DNA of 64,000 nucleotides from Hohaiivirga sp031546825 (GTDB taxonomy: Bacteria; Pseudomonadota; Alphaproteobacteria; Rhizobiales; Beijerinckiaceae): the NCBI GenBank assembly GCA_031546825.1, contig JAVBJU010000030.1, positions 1 through 64,000 of the forward strand, given 5' to 3'. Shown piece after piece: positions 43,557-51,582 of the stretch. The notes under the pieces are model-generated. The model was not told the origin of the DNA, searched no databases, and saw only the letters and a program-made list of their open reading frames with translations. Position 1 is the stretch's first letter; each line of letters opens with the position of its first letter. The translations under genes were made by a program, and so were the position numbers.

Positions 43557-43586
43557 AATAAAAGGAAAATGGTGCCCATTGCGGGA
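43557..43586 (+). repeat. Left direct repeat of tRNA-Thr island (att-like)
   Basis: 30 bases beginning AATAAAAGG and ending GCCCATTGCGGGA, matching 46976-47005 in 28 of 30 positions. It corresponds to a copy of the tRNA 3' end plus its T-rich downstream flank, as expected for the distal attachment site of an element integrated at the tRNA. Confidence 0.8.
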
Positions 43587-43797
43587 GATCAAACCTTCCT
43601 GCAAGTCATTGTAGTTAATGGTGATTTTAAATTCCATGCTCTGAAAAGATCACCGTTGGTACCACCAAAACCGGAGTTGACTCGAGTTTGTGTCCCGTAA
43701 CAGGCTGAATTTTTTCAATTTTCATATAACAAATTTCTAGCGTCAAATGTGTGGCTGGGTGTGGAAGATTCGCAATATCGAGAGAATCTTACAGCGC
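43587..43797. other. Island left arm, no gene seen
   Basis: About 210 AT-rich bases between the left repeat and the stop of the membrane protein gene. Only short frames are present. No terminator with a T run is obvious. Confidence 0.4.
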
Positions 43798-45249
43798 CTA
43801 ATTCTCGCGTTTTGAACCATCAACATCAGGATTGGGGATTGTCGGAGTACCGGGGGCCAAAGTAGGGAGGCTTTTTGGCATAGGCGTGGCATTCAACTCT
43901 TCAACATTAACCGAGTTATTTTTTATTATTTTTTTGGGATTTTCTGCTGCCCATATGCTGATTGCCATCCAGCTTAGTGCCACTGCGACTGCGAGCGCAA
44001 TAAAAGCAATGATGTGATAGGGCCATTCTGCAGAACGCGCTGGCTTTGTGACCATTTCGTCGTAATCATTGGCAGGGACGAAACGATAGAACCGCCGGCG
44101 CCATTGATCGCGCAATCTCCTCTGTAATTTGAGATACGCCCAACCGTTCACGGCTACGACAATGAGGTAGCCTGCGACGACAGCCGCGACGAGGGACAAC
44201 ACCCAAGGCTCTGCCGCACCCGTAGACCGAGCAGCAATTAATGTAATTCCGGTGGCAATCGAGACCGCAATTGCTCCCGAAAGAGTGCGCGTCCCCTCTG
44301 CCGCTTTTGACATATCGTCCGCAATTGCTTTTCGGAGGTCGCCTTGCGCTTTGATTGCTTCACGACTCATATCCGATAAGCTTAGCTGAAAAGCGAGTCT
44401 CGCACCCTCTAGAATATCACATCCAGCTTCACGAAACGCCACTCCAATTGACTCGTTCCGAATGACTGATCGCGCAAATTCAGCAGCGAACAGCGCATGT
44501 CGTTGCTCTGCGGATGGAGCATCTTCGTAAACCCAAGCAACGGCAGTTCGCAGATTCTGATAGCCGACGAGCGTAAGCTCCTGCAATAAGCTATCATCTG
44601 GGATTGCAATGCTCAGGCGGGGCGGACCATTGAATACCACGGTCCTAGAACCGGCAATTTCCGAAGCCAGGCTGCGTACAAGTGCTGGAGCGCTCGCTAC
44701 AGCAAATGTTTGGAATACTGAATCCTCCCAGAGCTTTTCCGTTACGGTACTGCGCACCAGCCACTTACGGATGTCTATTGGCGCAAGGCGCGCCTCATTC
44801 GTTTCTCGAACAATATCAAGCGGGCTTTTAGTAGGCGCGGCAGCTGCAAAAATATCTCCACCATTCCATGGATTAAAGGAGATAGCTCCTGTAGCAAAGG
44901 AAACTTGAGCGCTGGCGATCTGCCAAAAGCCGTCAACCTTCTCTTGAAGAGCTTGACTTAAGCCGACCATAGTCAACAAGCGCCGATCAGCCCCCTGAAC
45001 AGGCTTCTGTATCGTCGTAACGAAAGGGCCAAAATCCTCGTCAATATAGTCGGCAAGAACGGGTTCTCCCGCTTGGTCCTGCACATCACATTGCCACCCT
45101 AACTGACTAGTCGCCGTTAGAAGCATCTGGGTCGATACAGCGTCCAGCCTACTGACAGTAACCGCAGAAGCCGTTTCTACTAAACCTATGCGGCCTGTCG
45201 CGGTCCAAACGTCAAGTAACGCGCTTAGCTCGATCGGAGTTGACGTCAT
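43798..45249 (-). CDS. Island cargo: large soluble domain plus three TM segments, unknown
   Basis: 483 aa, no recognised family. Residues 1-320 look soluble, with a GGDIFAAAAPTKSP loop near 130 and a charged helical stretch (about 280-320) just before the membrane. Three hydrophobic segments follow (about 323-340, 348-369, 411-433); between the second and third is a very basic loop (LQRRLRDQWRRRFYRF). The tail is Pro/Asn-rich. Topology thus puts a large cytoplasmic domain on a small membrane anchor, as in many membrane effectors. The ATG at 45249 lies inside the end of the upstream gene (38-base overlap). A TTG at 45273 is an alternative start. Function unknown. Confidence 0.75.
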   Translation of the reverse strand: MTSTPIELSALLDVWTATGRIGLVETASAVTVSRLDAVSTQMLLTATSQLGWQCDVQDQAGEPVLADYIDEDFGPFVTTIQKPVQGADRRLLTMVGLSQALQEKVDGFWQIASAQVSFATGAISFNPWNGGDIFAAAAPTKSPLDIVRETNEARLAPIDIRKWLVRSTVTEKLWEDSVFQTFAVASAPALVRSLASEIAGSRTVVFNGPPRLSIAIPDDSLLQELTLVGYQNLRTAVAWVYEDAPSAEQRHALFAAEFARSVIRNESIGVAFREAGCDILEGARLAFQLSLSDMSREAIKAQGDLRKAIADDMSKAAEGTRTLSGAIAVSIATGITLIAARSTGAAEPWVLSLVAAVVAGYLIVVAVNGWAYLKLQRRLRDQWRRRFYRFVPANDYDEMVTKPARSAEWPYHIIAFIALAVAVALSWMAISIWAAENPKKIIKNNSVNVEELNATPMPKSLPTLAPGTPTIPNPDVDGSKREN

Positions 45250-46267
45250 CCATGTAGCTTTCCGTGGTAACAACGAACCGGGTCCGCCCGTCTGGAAGTA
45301 TCTCTTCCACTACGGCTTGTCCCTCAAGAGCTGTATTGTATTCAAGTTTCACACCCTCTTGCGTTGTGACCGTCCGTTTCACAGTGCGTGGCAATACCGA
45401 GGGTGCCGGTGCGAAGGCTAGTCCTGTTAGCTTTTTCTTTCTAATCAACCGATCTACCGAATTATCGAACCTAGCCTTAACCTCGGCATCAGGGGGTTGG
45501 CCAGCCCCAACCCAGACAGCATGCCTTATGACCTCTTCGTTTAGCTCTTGAGCTTGGCGCAAGACGCCGTTTGCGCGAGAAACGCAAGTTGCCATTCCGC
45601 CCTTCGGAAGAAATTCTCTATTGTCTCCTAGGGCCGAACGAACAACATCCTTAACATCAGCGGTTAATTCTTCATCGCTTCGATCACGCGTGACCTGTAG
45701 GTAATCCCGGAAGAAGTCCGTGAGCGCGGGTGCCGGGCGACCCATTCTATCACGGGTTGATAGTGCCGGTTCAGCAATTCCAGAACGTGTCCGAATAAGA
45801 GCAGACTTTTGAATAGCAGATTTATTACCAACAAATGCCTCGACAATCCGTCGTAGACCTGTTGTCCCCTCTCTATGAACGATCTCTAGTGCTTGGCTAT
45901 AATCGTACTTCACGAGCGCGTAGATATTTACGTTATTTTCTGAAACACAAAGCTCAAACACGAAAAACGCACCGTCCCTTGAACTACCCCCGTGGAGTCT
46001 ACAGAAATCAGCAGCCAAAGCTTGCGCGCCTTTTTGGAAGCTCACTTTTCTCGTGGAGATAGATTCGATTGTTGTCCGAGTTGTAGAAATTTCTAAAAAA
46101 CGATAAACGCTGTCCGACCCGATATCTCGGAGTATCTGCAAGAGAAAGTCGTCATGCTCTACAGATAATTCGGGTTGAGCTTCGAACTCGTCGTCTCCCC
46201 CGACGATATGCAAGCTCATTCGCGCCAAACGCAGGGACGCAGATTCCGCGTCGGTCAGAAAGCTCAT
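45212..46267 (-). CDS. Island cargo: NdpA/YejK-like nucleoid-associated protein
   Basis: 351 aa. It resembles the 37-kDa nucleoid-associated protein family (NdpA/YejK, NA37) in two places: a FFVFELCVSENNVNIYAL strand pair at 101-118, where the family has a similar hydrophobic pattern ending in a leucine-rich strand, and RMGRPAPALTDFFRDYL at 174-190, matching the R-x-G-R...DFF-x-D-F/Y-L core. The N-terminus also has family-like short helices. Family members bind DNA loosely and function is poorly known. A strong ribosome binding site (GGAGGGGG) precedes the ATG at 46267. It is the first gene of a two-gene overlapping operon. The similarity is by eye and moderate. Confidence 0.65.
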   Translation of the reverse strand: MSFLTDAESASLRLARMSLHIVGGDDEFEAQPELSVEHDDFLLQILRDIGSDSVYRFLEISTTRTTIESISTRKVSFQKGAQALAADFCRLHGGSSRDGAFFVFELCVSENNVNIYALVKYDYSQALEIVHREGTTGLRRIVEAFVGNKSAIQKSALIRTRSGIAEPALSTRDRMGRPAPALTDFFRDYLQVTRDRSDEELTADVKDVVRSALGDNREFLPKGGMATCVSRANGVLRQAQELNEEVIRHAVWVGAGQPPDAEVKARFDNSVDRLIRKKKLTGLAFAPAPSVLPRTVKRTVTTQEGVKLEYNTALEGQAVVEEILPDGRTRFVVTTESYMDDVNSDRAKRVT

Positions 46268-46755
46268 AGTTCCCCCTCCTACACTGTTCTACTTCGAGCG
46301 AAAACTCTCGCCGATTTGCAACTTGGTAGTCAATGTGTTGCGGCAAAACCAAAGTTGACAATTGGTGATAGATTCCACTTTCAACATAATATCGCCTGAT
46401 TAAAATTTTCTGCCCCCGCTAACTGATTTTTATATGAAAAGGAGAGACGACGATGGCGAAGAGGTCGCGAGCAATACTCCCGATTAAAAGGGCAAGATAA
46501 AGCGCCTTCCAAGTCGCAGCTCGGGTTCCTCGCTAATGGATTGCCTGCACATTATTTTTCGTGCCGAAAGAACTGATTTTGTGCGCTGCGAACATGTGGT
46601 TCATTCTGATTTTGATTACGATTAAATGACTTAAGGGGAGCTGCGCGCCGCAGCATTCTTTCGTTCTCTATAGTCCCACTGCGCGGAATGCACGTTTCTG
46701 GACGCAGTCCTGCCTCCCGCTTCGGCCGGAATGCCATAACCCGCATGCAGAAAAG

Positions 46756-46890
46756 ATGGCGAATAACATCAACAGTGCAGGGACGCTGCAAGACACATAT
46801 CTCCCCGCCGATCCGACTGCCGTGGCGCTGGCCGACGAAGCCCGCCGCCTTGGTCGGAGACGACTTCGCAAATATCTGAAAACGGGGTGA
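46756..46890 (+). CDS. Possible small protein in island (44 aa)
   Basis: Starts MANNINSAGTLQDTYLP and ends DEARRLGRRRLRKYLKTG, giving an acidic first half and a strongly basic C-terminal helix. The upstream ribosome binding site is weak (GCAGAAAAG). It is followed within 11 bases by a perfect hairpin that could terminate it. No family recognised; it may be a decayed 3' end of a larger gene. Confidence 0.3.
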   Translation: MANNINSAGTLQDTYLPADPTAVALADEARRLGRRRLRKYLKTG

Positions 46891-46900
46891 ATTGGCAACA

Positions 46901-46933
46901 AAAGTTGAAACTTCGCCCAAAAGTTTCAACTTT
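46901..46933. terminator. Perfect 13-bp hairpin beside the right att repeat
   Basis: AAAGTTGAAACTT and AAGTTTCAACTTT are exact complements around a 7-base CGCCCAA loop. It lies 43 bases from the right direct repeat. The A-rich left and T-containing right sides would permit bidirectional termination, but it could equally be a recombination or protein-binding structure. Confidence 0.65.
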
Positions 46934-46975
46934 CAGACATGAGGCAGCGAATAACACCGACGCAGGCGATTGATA

Positions 46976-47005
46976 AATAAAAGAAAAATGGTGCCGATTG
47001 CGGGA
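46976..47005 (+). repeat. Right direct repeat of tRNA-Thr island (att-like)
   Basis: 30 bases beginning AATAAAAGA and ending GCCGATTGCGGGA. It comprises the T-rich 3' flank of tRNA-Thr and the last part of the tRNA (CCA, acceptor strand and start of the T arm on the minus strand). 28 of 30 positions match 43557-43586. Confidence 0.8.
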
Positions 47006-47064
47006 CTCGAACTCGCGACCTACCGCTTACAAGGCGGTTGCTCTACCAACTGAGCTAAATCGGC
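46989..47064 (-). tRNA. tRNA-Thr (TGT)
   Basis: 76 bases with encoded CCA. The acceptor stem GCCGATT pairs with AATCGGC. The anticodon arm ACCGC-CTTGTAA-GCGGT gives TGT. The D-arm GCTC AGTTGGTA GAGC is normal. The T-stem GCGAG/CCCGC has one A-C mismatch (positions 52-62). It is the integration site of the neighbouring island. Confidence 0.93.
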
Positions 47065-47143
47065 ATCTTGTGAATAGGCCGGATGTGAGGGATTGAGCGC
47101 GGGAAGTCAAGAGCGTAGTGCGCAATTCCCACCGTGCGCTGCC

Positions 47144-48193
47144 CTATACTTCCGGCAACATGAACACGCCGTGGGGGTGGAAGGTGAGAAATGCTTCCTT
47201 GCCTGCCAGCGGCTCCACATCTGAAGAGTTAAGCTCCGCAAGCAGTGTGTGGTAATGCCACGAGACCGTCACCTCGTAGCTTGGCCCCATATAATTGACC
47301 TTCTCAATGTGGCAGGCGCGGGTTGGATCGCCGCTGGGCGATAAGCCAATGGCTTCAGGCCGTACGCCAACCATGCAAGGCCCGGAAACCCTGCCCTGCT
47401 GCTCACCGTGCCAAGGTAACGCATAGCCACAGATATCGAGGCCTTGCGCGGTCATGGCGGCGGGGAGCACGTTGGCGTCCCCCATGAAGGTCGCCATGAA
47501 ACGCGAGGTGGGATGCCGATAAAGCTGCTTCGGCGGATCAGCCTGCATGATCTTGCCCTTGTTCATGACGAGAACCATGTCAGACACGGCGAAAGCCTCA
47601 GATTGATCATGGGTCACGTAGAGCGAGGTGATGTTGAAGCGCGTCTGCAATTCACGGATTTTTTCGCGCATGTTGCGGCGCAGATTGGCATCGAGGTTCG
47701 AGAGCGGCTCATCGAACAGCAACACCTTGGGCTGCAGCACAAGCGCGCGCGCCAGCGCCACACGTTGTTGCTGGCCGCCGGAAATCTGGTCAACATAGCG
47801 GCCGGCATAACCTTCGAGATCAACGAGAGTCATTGCCTCTTCAACGCGGCGGGCGATTTCCGCCTTGGGCGTGCCCATCATGCGCAAGCCGTAAGCGACG
47901 TTGTCGCCCAATGTCATATGCGGAAACAGCGCGTATGACTGAAACACCATGCAGATGTCGCGCCGCTGCACGGAGAGGTCCGTCACATCCTCGCCATCAA
48001 TGAAAATCTGGCCGGAAGTCGCGCGCTCAAGCCCAGCCACAAGCCGCAGAATGGTGGTTTTTCCGCACCCCGAAGGGCCAAGCAGCGTCAGCATATGGCC
48101 CTTGGGAATATCGAAATTGAAATTATCGATGACCTTGTTGGAGCCAAAGCTTTTGACAACATTGCGAAGGGAGACGAAGCCGGTCTCTGACAT
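47144..48193 (-). CDS. ABC transporter ATP-binding protein (Fbp/Pot type)
   Basis: 349 aa ATPase of the iron/polyamine/phosphonate importer group. It has Walker A GPSGCGKTT near 40, signature ISGGQQQRVALARAL near 138, Walker B VLLFDEPLSNLDA near 160, and a C-terminal TOBE domain (about 270-349). It is the last gene of a binding protein-permease-ATPase operon (51.4 to 47.1 kb). The ATG at 48193 is used; an in-frame TTG at 48205 lies four codons upstream. Substrate is discussed under the binding protein. Confidence 0.93.
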   Translation of the reverse strand: MSETGFVSLRNVVKSFGSNKVIDNFNFDIPKGHMLTLLGPSGCGKTTILRLVAGLERATSGQIFIDGEDVTDLSVQRRDICMVFQSYALFPHMTLGDNVAYGLRMMGTPKAEIARRVEEAMTLVDLEGYAGRYVDQISGGQQQRVALARALVLQPKVLLFDEPLSNLDANLRRNMREKIRELQTRFNITSLYVTHDQSEAFAVSDMVLVMNKGKIMQADPPKQLYRHPTSRFMATFMGDANVLPAAMTAQGLDICGYALPWHGEQQGRVSGPCMVGVRPEAIGLSPSGDPTRACHIEKVNYMGPSYEVTVSWHYHTLLAELNSSDVEPLAGKEAFLTFHPHGVFMLPEV

Positions 48194-48207
48194 GGCGGGG
48201 TCCAATC

Positions 48208-50292
48208 TTAAATGGTCTTATTGGCTTTGGAACGGGAGGTACGCGCCTCACCGATCAGCCAGTCAAACAAGAGAATAATCACCATCATCACAACAATGAG
48301 CAGCGTGCCATAAGCGTTGGCTGTGCCGTATTCGCCGTCTTCAACCCGGTTGAGCATATAGGCGGTCGAAACACGGGTTTCTGCCGTCACGAGGAAGATG
48401 ATGGCGCTAACGGTGGTCATGGCGTGTACGAACGAGAAAACCAAAGCCGACAGGATAGCAGGCCTGAGCAGTGGCAAAATAACGTAAATCACCGTGCGGA
48501 AGGAGCCAGCCCGAAGGGAGAGCGAGGCTTCGTCCAGCGATTTATCGAGCTGGCCGAGGCTGGTGAGGCCAGCGCGAATACCAATGGGCACGTTGCGCAT
48601 CACCATGGAGATCACCACGATGGCCGCTGTTCCCGTCAGGAAAATCGGCGGCATGTTGAACGCCAGAAGATATGAGACGCCAGCCACTGTGCCGGGCACG
48701 GCAAAGCACAGCATGGTGGCGAACTCCAGCGTGCGTTTGCCGTGGAAATTCTGGCGCGCGATGATATAGGCGATCAGCAGCCCGAAGCCCGCCGTCAGCG
48801 GCGCAGCAACCGCCGCGTAACTCAAGGTGGTGATCAGCGAGGGCCAGGCACCGCTGCGCCAACCTTCGCCGAACAGGCGCGCATAATTTGCAAGCGTGAC
48901 GGTGTAATCGACGCCCCAGTTCACGGTGAAGCTGCCATACATAATGCTGCCATACAGAACGAGATTGAAACCCGTCCACAGCACAAGAATGACGGTGATT
49001 ACCACTGCGAGCCCTTTGGGCAGCCCTTGGGCATCGCCCCGGGAGGATTTACCTGAAATCGTCACATAGGAGCGATCACCGATCCACAGATACTGGACGC
49101 AGAAGATCGCCAACGAAAACAGCAGCAGAACCACGCCAAGCGTGGAGGCTGCGGCGTAATTCAGTTGTGAACCTGCGATATAAAAATAGATTTGCGTCGC
49201 CAGCACGTCGAAGCTTCCGCCAAGAACCAGAGGGTTCGAGAAATCGGCAAGCGATTGCACGAAGACGATCAGGAAAGAATTGGCAAGCGCCGGGCGCAGA
49301 AGCGGCAGGAAAACATACCAGAACGTCTGCCAGCGACCGGCCCGGAGTGTGTAGGAGGCTTCTTCCACGGCGGGGGAAAGCGACTTGATGGACCCATCCA
49401 AAATCATGAAGGACATGGGTGCGAAAGCCAGAACCTCCGCAATCCAGATTCCATTGAACCCATAAAGCCAGTTGGTTTGGGTGAACCCGAACGTGTTCAC
49501 CATCCAGGTCGTCACGTAGCCAGAGCGCCCGAGCATCAGGGTTGCGCCGAGCCCGACCACGAAAGGTGGTGTTACCATCGGCAGAATCGAGAAGAAGCGT
49601 CCAATAAACGCCGTGCGCACACCGATGCGAGAGGTATAAATGGCGCAGATCAGGCCGAAGAATGTCGCGGTCAGCCCCACGGCCGTCGCCAACAGCATGG
49701 AATTGAAGATTACCCGCTGGATATAGCTGCGCTTGAGAATATCGAGAAACTGCCACGGCATGAACTGGCCGTTGCCATCGACAAGCATGGGCTTAAAAAT
49801 GGCAATGGTTGGGAAAACCATGAACAGAATAATCAGCAGCACGATCGTGAGGATCGACCCGATCACGAACTTGTCCCCGCCCATCCAGTCGAGGCGGGAA
49901 AGCGCGTGGGTCACAACCATACCGAGCGACAGGTAAAGCACGATGGTGGAATACCCCATACCCGTGCCGTTCAACCAGGCAGAAGCAAGCGCGCAGATAC
50001 CGATGACAGCGGCAAAGGCCGCGTCAAAGCGATGGCGGCCCACATCCTGACGCAACGGAACCCCGAGCGGCCTGAACAACAGCAATAGCGGCGCAGTGAA
50101 CCAGCCCCAGGCAATGCCATAGCTCGTCCAGCCGTAAGCCTCCCAGATTTCATCATGGGTTGCTTCGAGAATGCCGTAATCAATGCGATATGTCGGCAAC
50201 ACGAGAAATGCGACCGCTGCCAGCAGAACCCAAAAGAAAATGGGGTCTATCTTGCGGCGCATGGAAGCCTGCCGCTCCAAAGCCAATTCCAC
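48208..50292 (-). CDS. ABC transporter permease, fused two-domain (FbpB type)
   Basis: 694 aa with about 12 hydrophobic segments, built from two tandem BPD-type permease halves. EAA-loop-like motifs lie in both halves (EEASYTLRAGRWQTFWYVFL and DEASLSLRAGSFRTVIYVIL). This single-chain arrangement is typical of ferric iron permeases (FbpB, SfuB) and some phosphonate permeases. The start is GTG at 50292 with GGGAGGG upstream; the ATG at 50262 is an alternative. It lies between binding protein and ATPase genes on one transcript. Confidence 0.92.
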   Translation of the reverse strand: MELALERQASMRRKIDPIFFWVLLAAVAFLVLPTYRIDYGILEATHDEIWEAYGWTSYGIAWGWFTAPLLLLFRPLGVPLRQDVGRHRFDAAFAAVIGICALASAWLNGTGMGYSTIVLYLSLGMVVTHALSRLDWMGGDKFVIGSILTIVLLIILFMVFPTIAIFKPMLVDGNGQFMPWQFLDILKRSYIQRVIFNSMLLATAVGLTATFFGLICAIYTSRIGVRTAFIGRFFSILPMVTPPFVVGLGATLMLGRSGYVTTWMVNTFGFTQTNWLYGFNGIWIAEVLAFAPMSFMILDGSIKSLSPAVEEASYTLRAGRWQTFWYVFLPLLRPALANSFLIVFVQSLADFSNPLVLGGSFDVLATQIYFYIAGSQLNYAAASTLGVVLLLFSLAIFCVQYLWIGDRSYVTISGKSSRGDAQGLPKGLAVVITVILVLWTGFNLVLYGSIMYGSFTVNWGVDYTVTLANYARLFGEGWRSGAWPSLITTLSYAAVAAPLTAGFGLLIAYIIARQNFHGKRTLEFATMLCFAVPGTVAGVSYLLAFNMPPIFLTGTAAIVVISMVMRNVPIGIRAGLTSLGQLDKSLDEASLSLRAGSFRTVIYVILPLLRPAILSALVFSFVHAMTTVSAIIFLVTAETRVSTAYMLNRVEDGEYGTANAYGTLLIVVMMVIILLFDWLIGEARTSRSKANKTI

Positions 50293-50313
50293 CTGATACC
50301 CTCCCCGATGGAG

Positions 50314-50339
50314 CGGCCTCCCTCCCCCGAGGGAGGCCG
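50314..50339 (-). other. Intercistronic hairpin between binding protein and permease genes
   Basis: CGGCCTCCCTC and GAGGGAGGCCG form a perfect 11-bp stem with a CCCC loop, 11 bases after the binding protein stop and 21 bases before the permease GTG. Such hairpins protect the upstream message and lower expression of the membrane components, giving excess binding protein. Confidence 0.8.
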
Positions 50340-50350
50340 ATTGTGATGGA

Positions 50351-51397
50351 CTATTTTTCTTTCTTGGTCGGGTCCATTTTGACGCTATCGACCCATTTAT
50401 TGATCAGGCGATTGCGCGTGTCGGAGGCGCCATAGACGTCCATGTTATAATTGATGAGATTCATGCCTTCGAGCTTCATCGCTGAGGGCGAGTTTGCGGC
50501 GGTGGTGTTGGTCAGGGTCTGGTAGGATTCGCCCTTCTTCCAGGAGTTCTCCTGCCCGTCCTTCGACAAGGCCCAATCAACAAACAGCTTGGCATTCTCC
50601 AGGTTGCGCGCACCCTTCACGATGGAAAGGCCACCGATTTCATAACCGGTGCCTTCACACGGCACGATCAGTTGCAGGGCCGCGCCCTTTTCCTTCTCAA
50701 GCACGTAGTCGTGCAGGAAGCCGATGCCAATGGCGGTTTCACCGCGCGCAGCGTTACGCGAAGGCGTAATGCCAGACTTGGTATATTGCGAGATATTGGC
50801 ATTGAGGCTGCGCAGATAGTCGAACGCCTTGTCCTCATTCCATAGCTGGATGAAAGTGGCGAGGGCGGTGTAAGCCGTGCCGGAGCTTTGCGGATCGGCA
50901 ATCTGGATTTCGTCGCGGTATTCCGGCTTCAACAGGTCCGACCAGCACGCCGGGATCGGCAGTTTCTTCGCCTTCAAGCGGTCGGTGTTTACCCCGAAGC
51001 CAAGCACGCCAATATAAATGGCGGAAGAAAGGTTGCCTTTCACCTTGGCCGGGTCACGGAATTTGTCTGAAATTTCCTTGAGGTTGGGCGACTGATAGGC
51101 CTGCAAAAGCCCCATTTCACCAGCCTGGGATTGCGGGTCGAGCGTGCCGCCATACCATACGTCCGCCTGCGGGTTTTGCTTCTCGGCGTCGATTTTGGCC
51201 ATGGTACTACCGGAGCCATTGCGCACAATGGCAACCTTAACATCGTACTTCTCGCCGAACACCTGGGCAGCGGAATCACACATAGCATTGGTAGCGCTGC
51301 AATAAACGGTCAAACGCCCCTTCGCCTCAGCCGCAGTGGTCAGACCAGCAACGGCGAGCGCGGATAGCGCGGTCATCGACAACAGTTTCAACTTCAT
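50351..51397 (-). CDS. ABC transporter periplasmic substrate-binding protein (FbpA-like)
   Basis: 348 aa exported protein with a signal peptide at 1-23 (ends in AAEA). The mature start RLTVYCSATNAMCDSAAQVF and the ADVWYGGTLDPQSQAGEMGLL segment resemble the ferric-iron binding FbpA/2-aminoethylphosphonate-binding family of extracellular solute-binding proteins. I cannot locate a clear pair of iron-ligand tyrosines, so the substrate could be iron, a phosphonate or an organic acid. GGGAAGGG precedes the ATG at 51397. It is divergent from a mannonate cluster, which may point to a sugar acid; that is inference. Confidence 0.85.
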   Translation of the reverse strand: MKLKLLSMTALSALAVAGLTTAAEAKGRLTVYCSATNAMCDSAAQVFGEKYDVKVAIVRNGSGSTMAKIDAEKQNPQADVWYGGTLDPQSQAGEMGLLQAYQSPNLKEISDKFRDPAKVKGNLSSAIYIGVLGFGVNTDRLKAKKLPIPACWSDLLKPEYRDEIQIADPQSSGTAYTALATFIQLWNEDKAFDYLRSLNANISQYTKSGITPSRNAARGETAIGIGFLHDYVLEKEKGAALQLIVPCEGTGYEIGGLSIVKGARNLENAKLFVDWALSKDGQENSWKKGESYQTLTNTTAANSPSAMKLEGMNLINYNMDVYGASDTRNRLINKWVDSVKMDPTKKEK

Positions 51398-51534
51398 GAT
51401 GATGCCCTTCCCTTTTACTAAGCCTCGGGCGCGACACGCAAACTCCTGCGAGGCCGCCCCCGGAGACATTGGAATGAGCCTAGCATTAAGCCCCCCTCAC
51501 CGCCAAGCCTCGACATCCGGACTGCACAGATGCA

Positions 51535-51582
51535 TTTTGAGACATCACTTAATTTTTGAGACATCACTTAATTAAAGTGATT
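51535..51582. promoter_or_regulatory. Perfect tandem repeat 2 x 19 bp, likely operator
   Basis: The 19-mer TTTTGAGACATCACTTAAT occurs twice back to back (51535-51553 and 51554-51572), and the second copy merges into a near-palindrome ATCACTT-AATTA-AAGTGAT (51564-51582). It lies in the divergent spacer between the binding protein gene and uxuA and is strikingly AT-rich compared with its surroundings, as expected of a regulator binding site or promoter. Confidence 0.65.

Larger units (their letters stand above)
46268..46975. other. Island right arm, mostly non-coding
   Basis: About 700 bases holding the promoter for the cargo operon. A 15-codon frame with a very good ribosome binding site is at 46453-46500 (MAKRSRAILPIKRAR), and a 44-codon frame at 46756-46890. 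A perfect 13-bp hairpin lies at 46901-46933. I see no integrase remnant that I can defend. Confidence 0.45.
43557..47005. mobile_element. Small genomic island at tRNA-Thr 3' end
   Basis: About 3.4 kb bounded by the two 30-bp direct repeats. The right copy is part of the intact tRNA-Thr gene; the left is a displaced tRNA 3' fragment. This is the standard geometry of tRNA-integrated elements. Cargo: two overlapping minus-strand genes (45212-46267 and 43798-45249), with about 700 largely non-coding bases nearer the tRNA. No integrase or recombinase is recognisable, so it is either a remnant or mobilised in trans. AT content is higher than in neighbours. Confidence 0.7.

Noticed and set aside
43580..43690. 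Integrase tail beside the left att repeat
   Set aside because: Read in all frames for tyrosine-recombinase motifs; only short frames and no catalytic Arg-His-Arg-Tyr pattern.
46552..46929. 125-codon minus-strand frame in the island right arm
   Set aside because: Starts within the perfect hairpin, lacks a ribosome binding site and has no recognisable motif.
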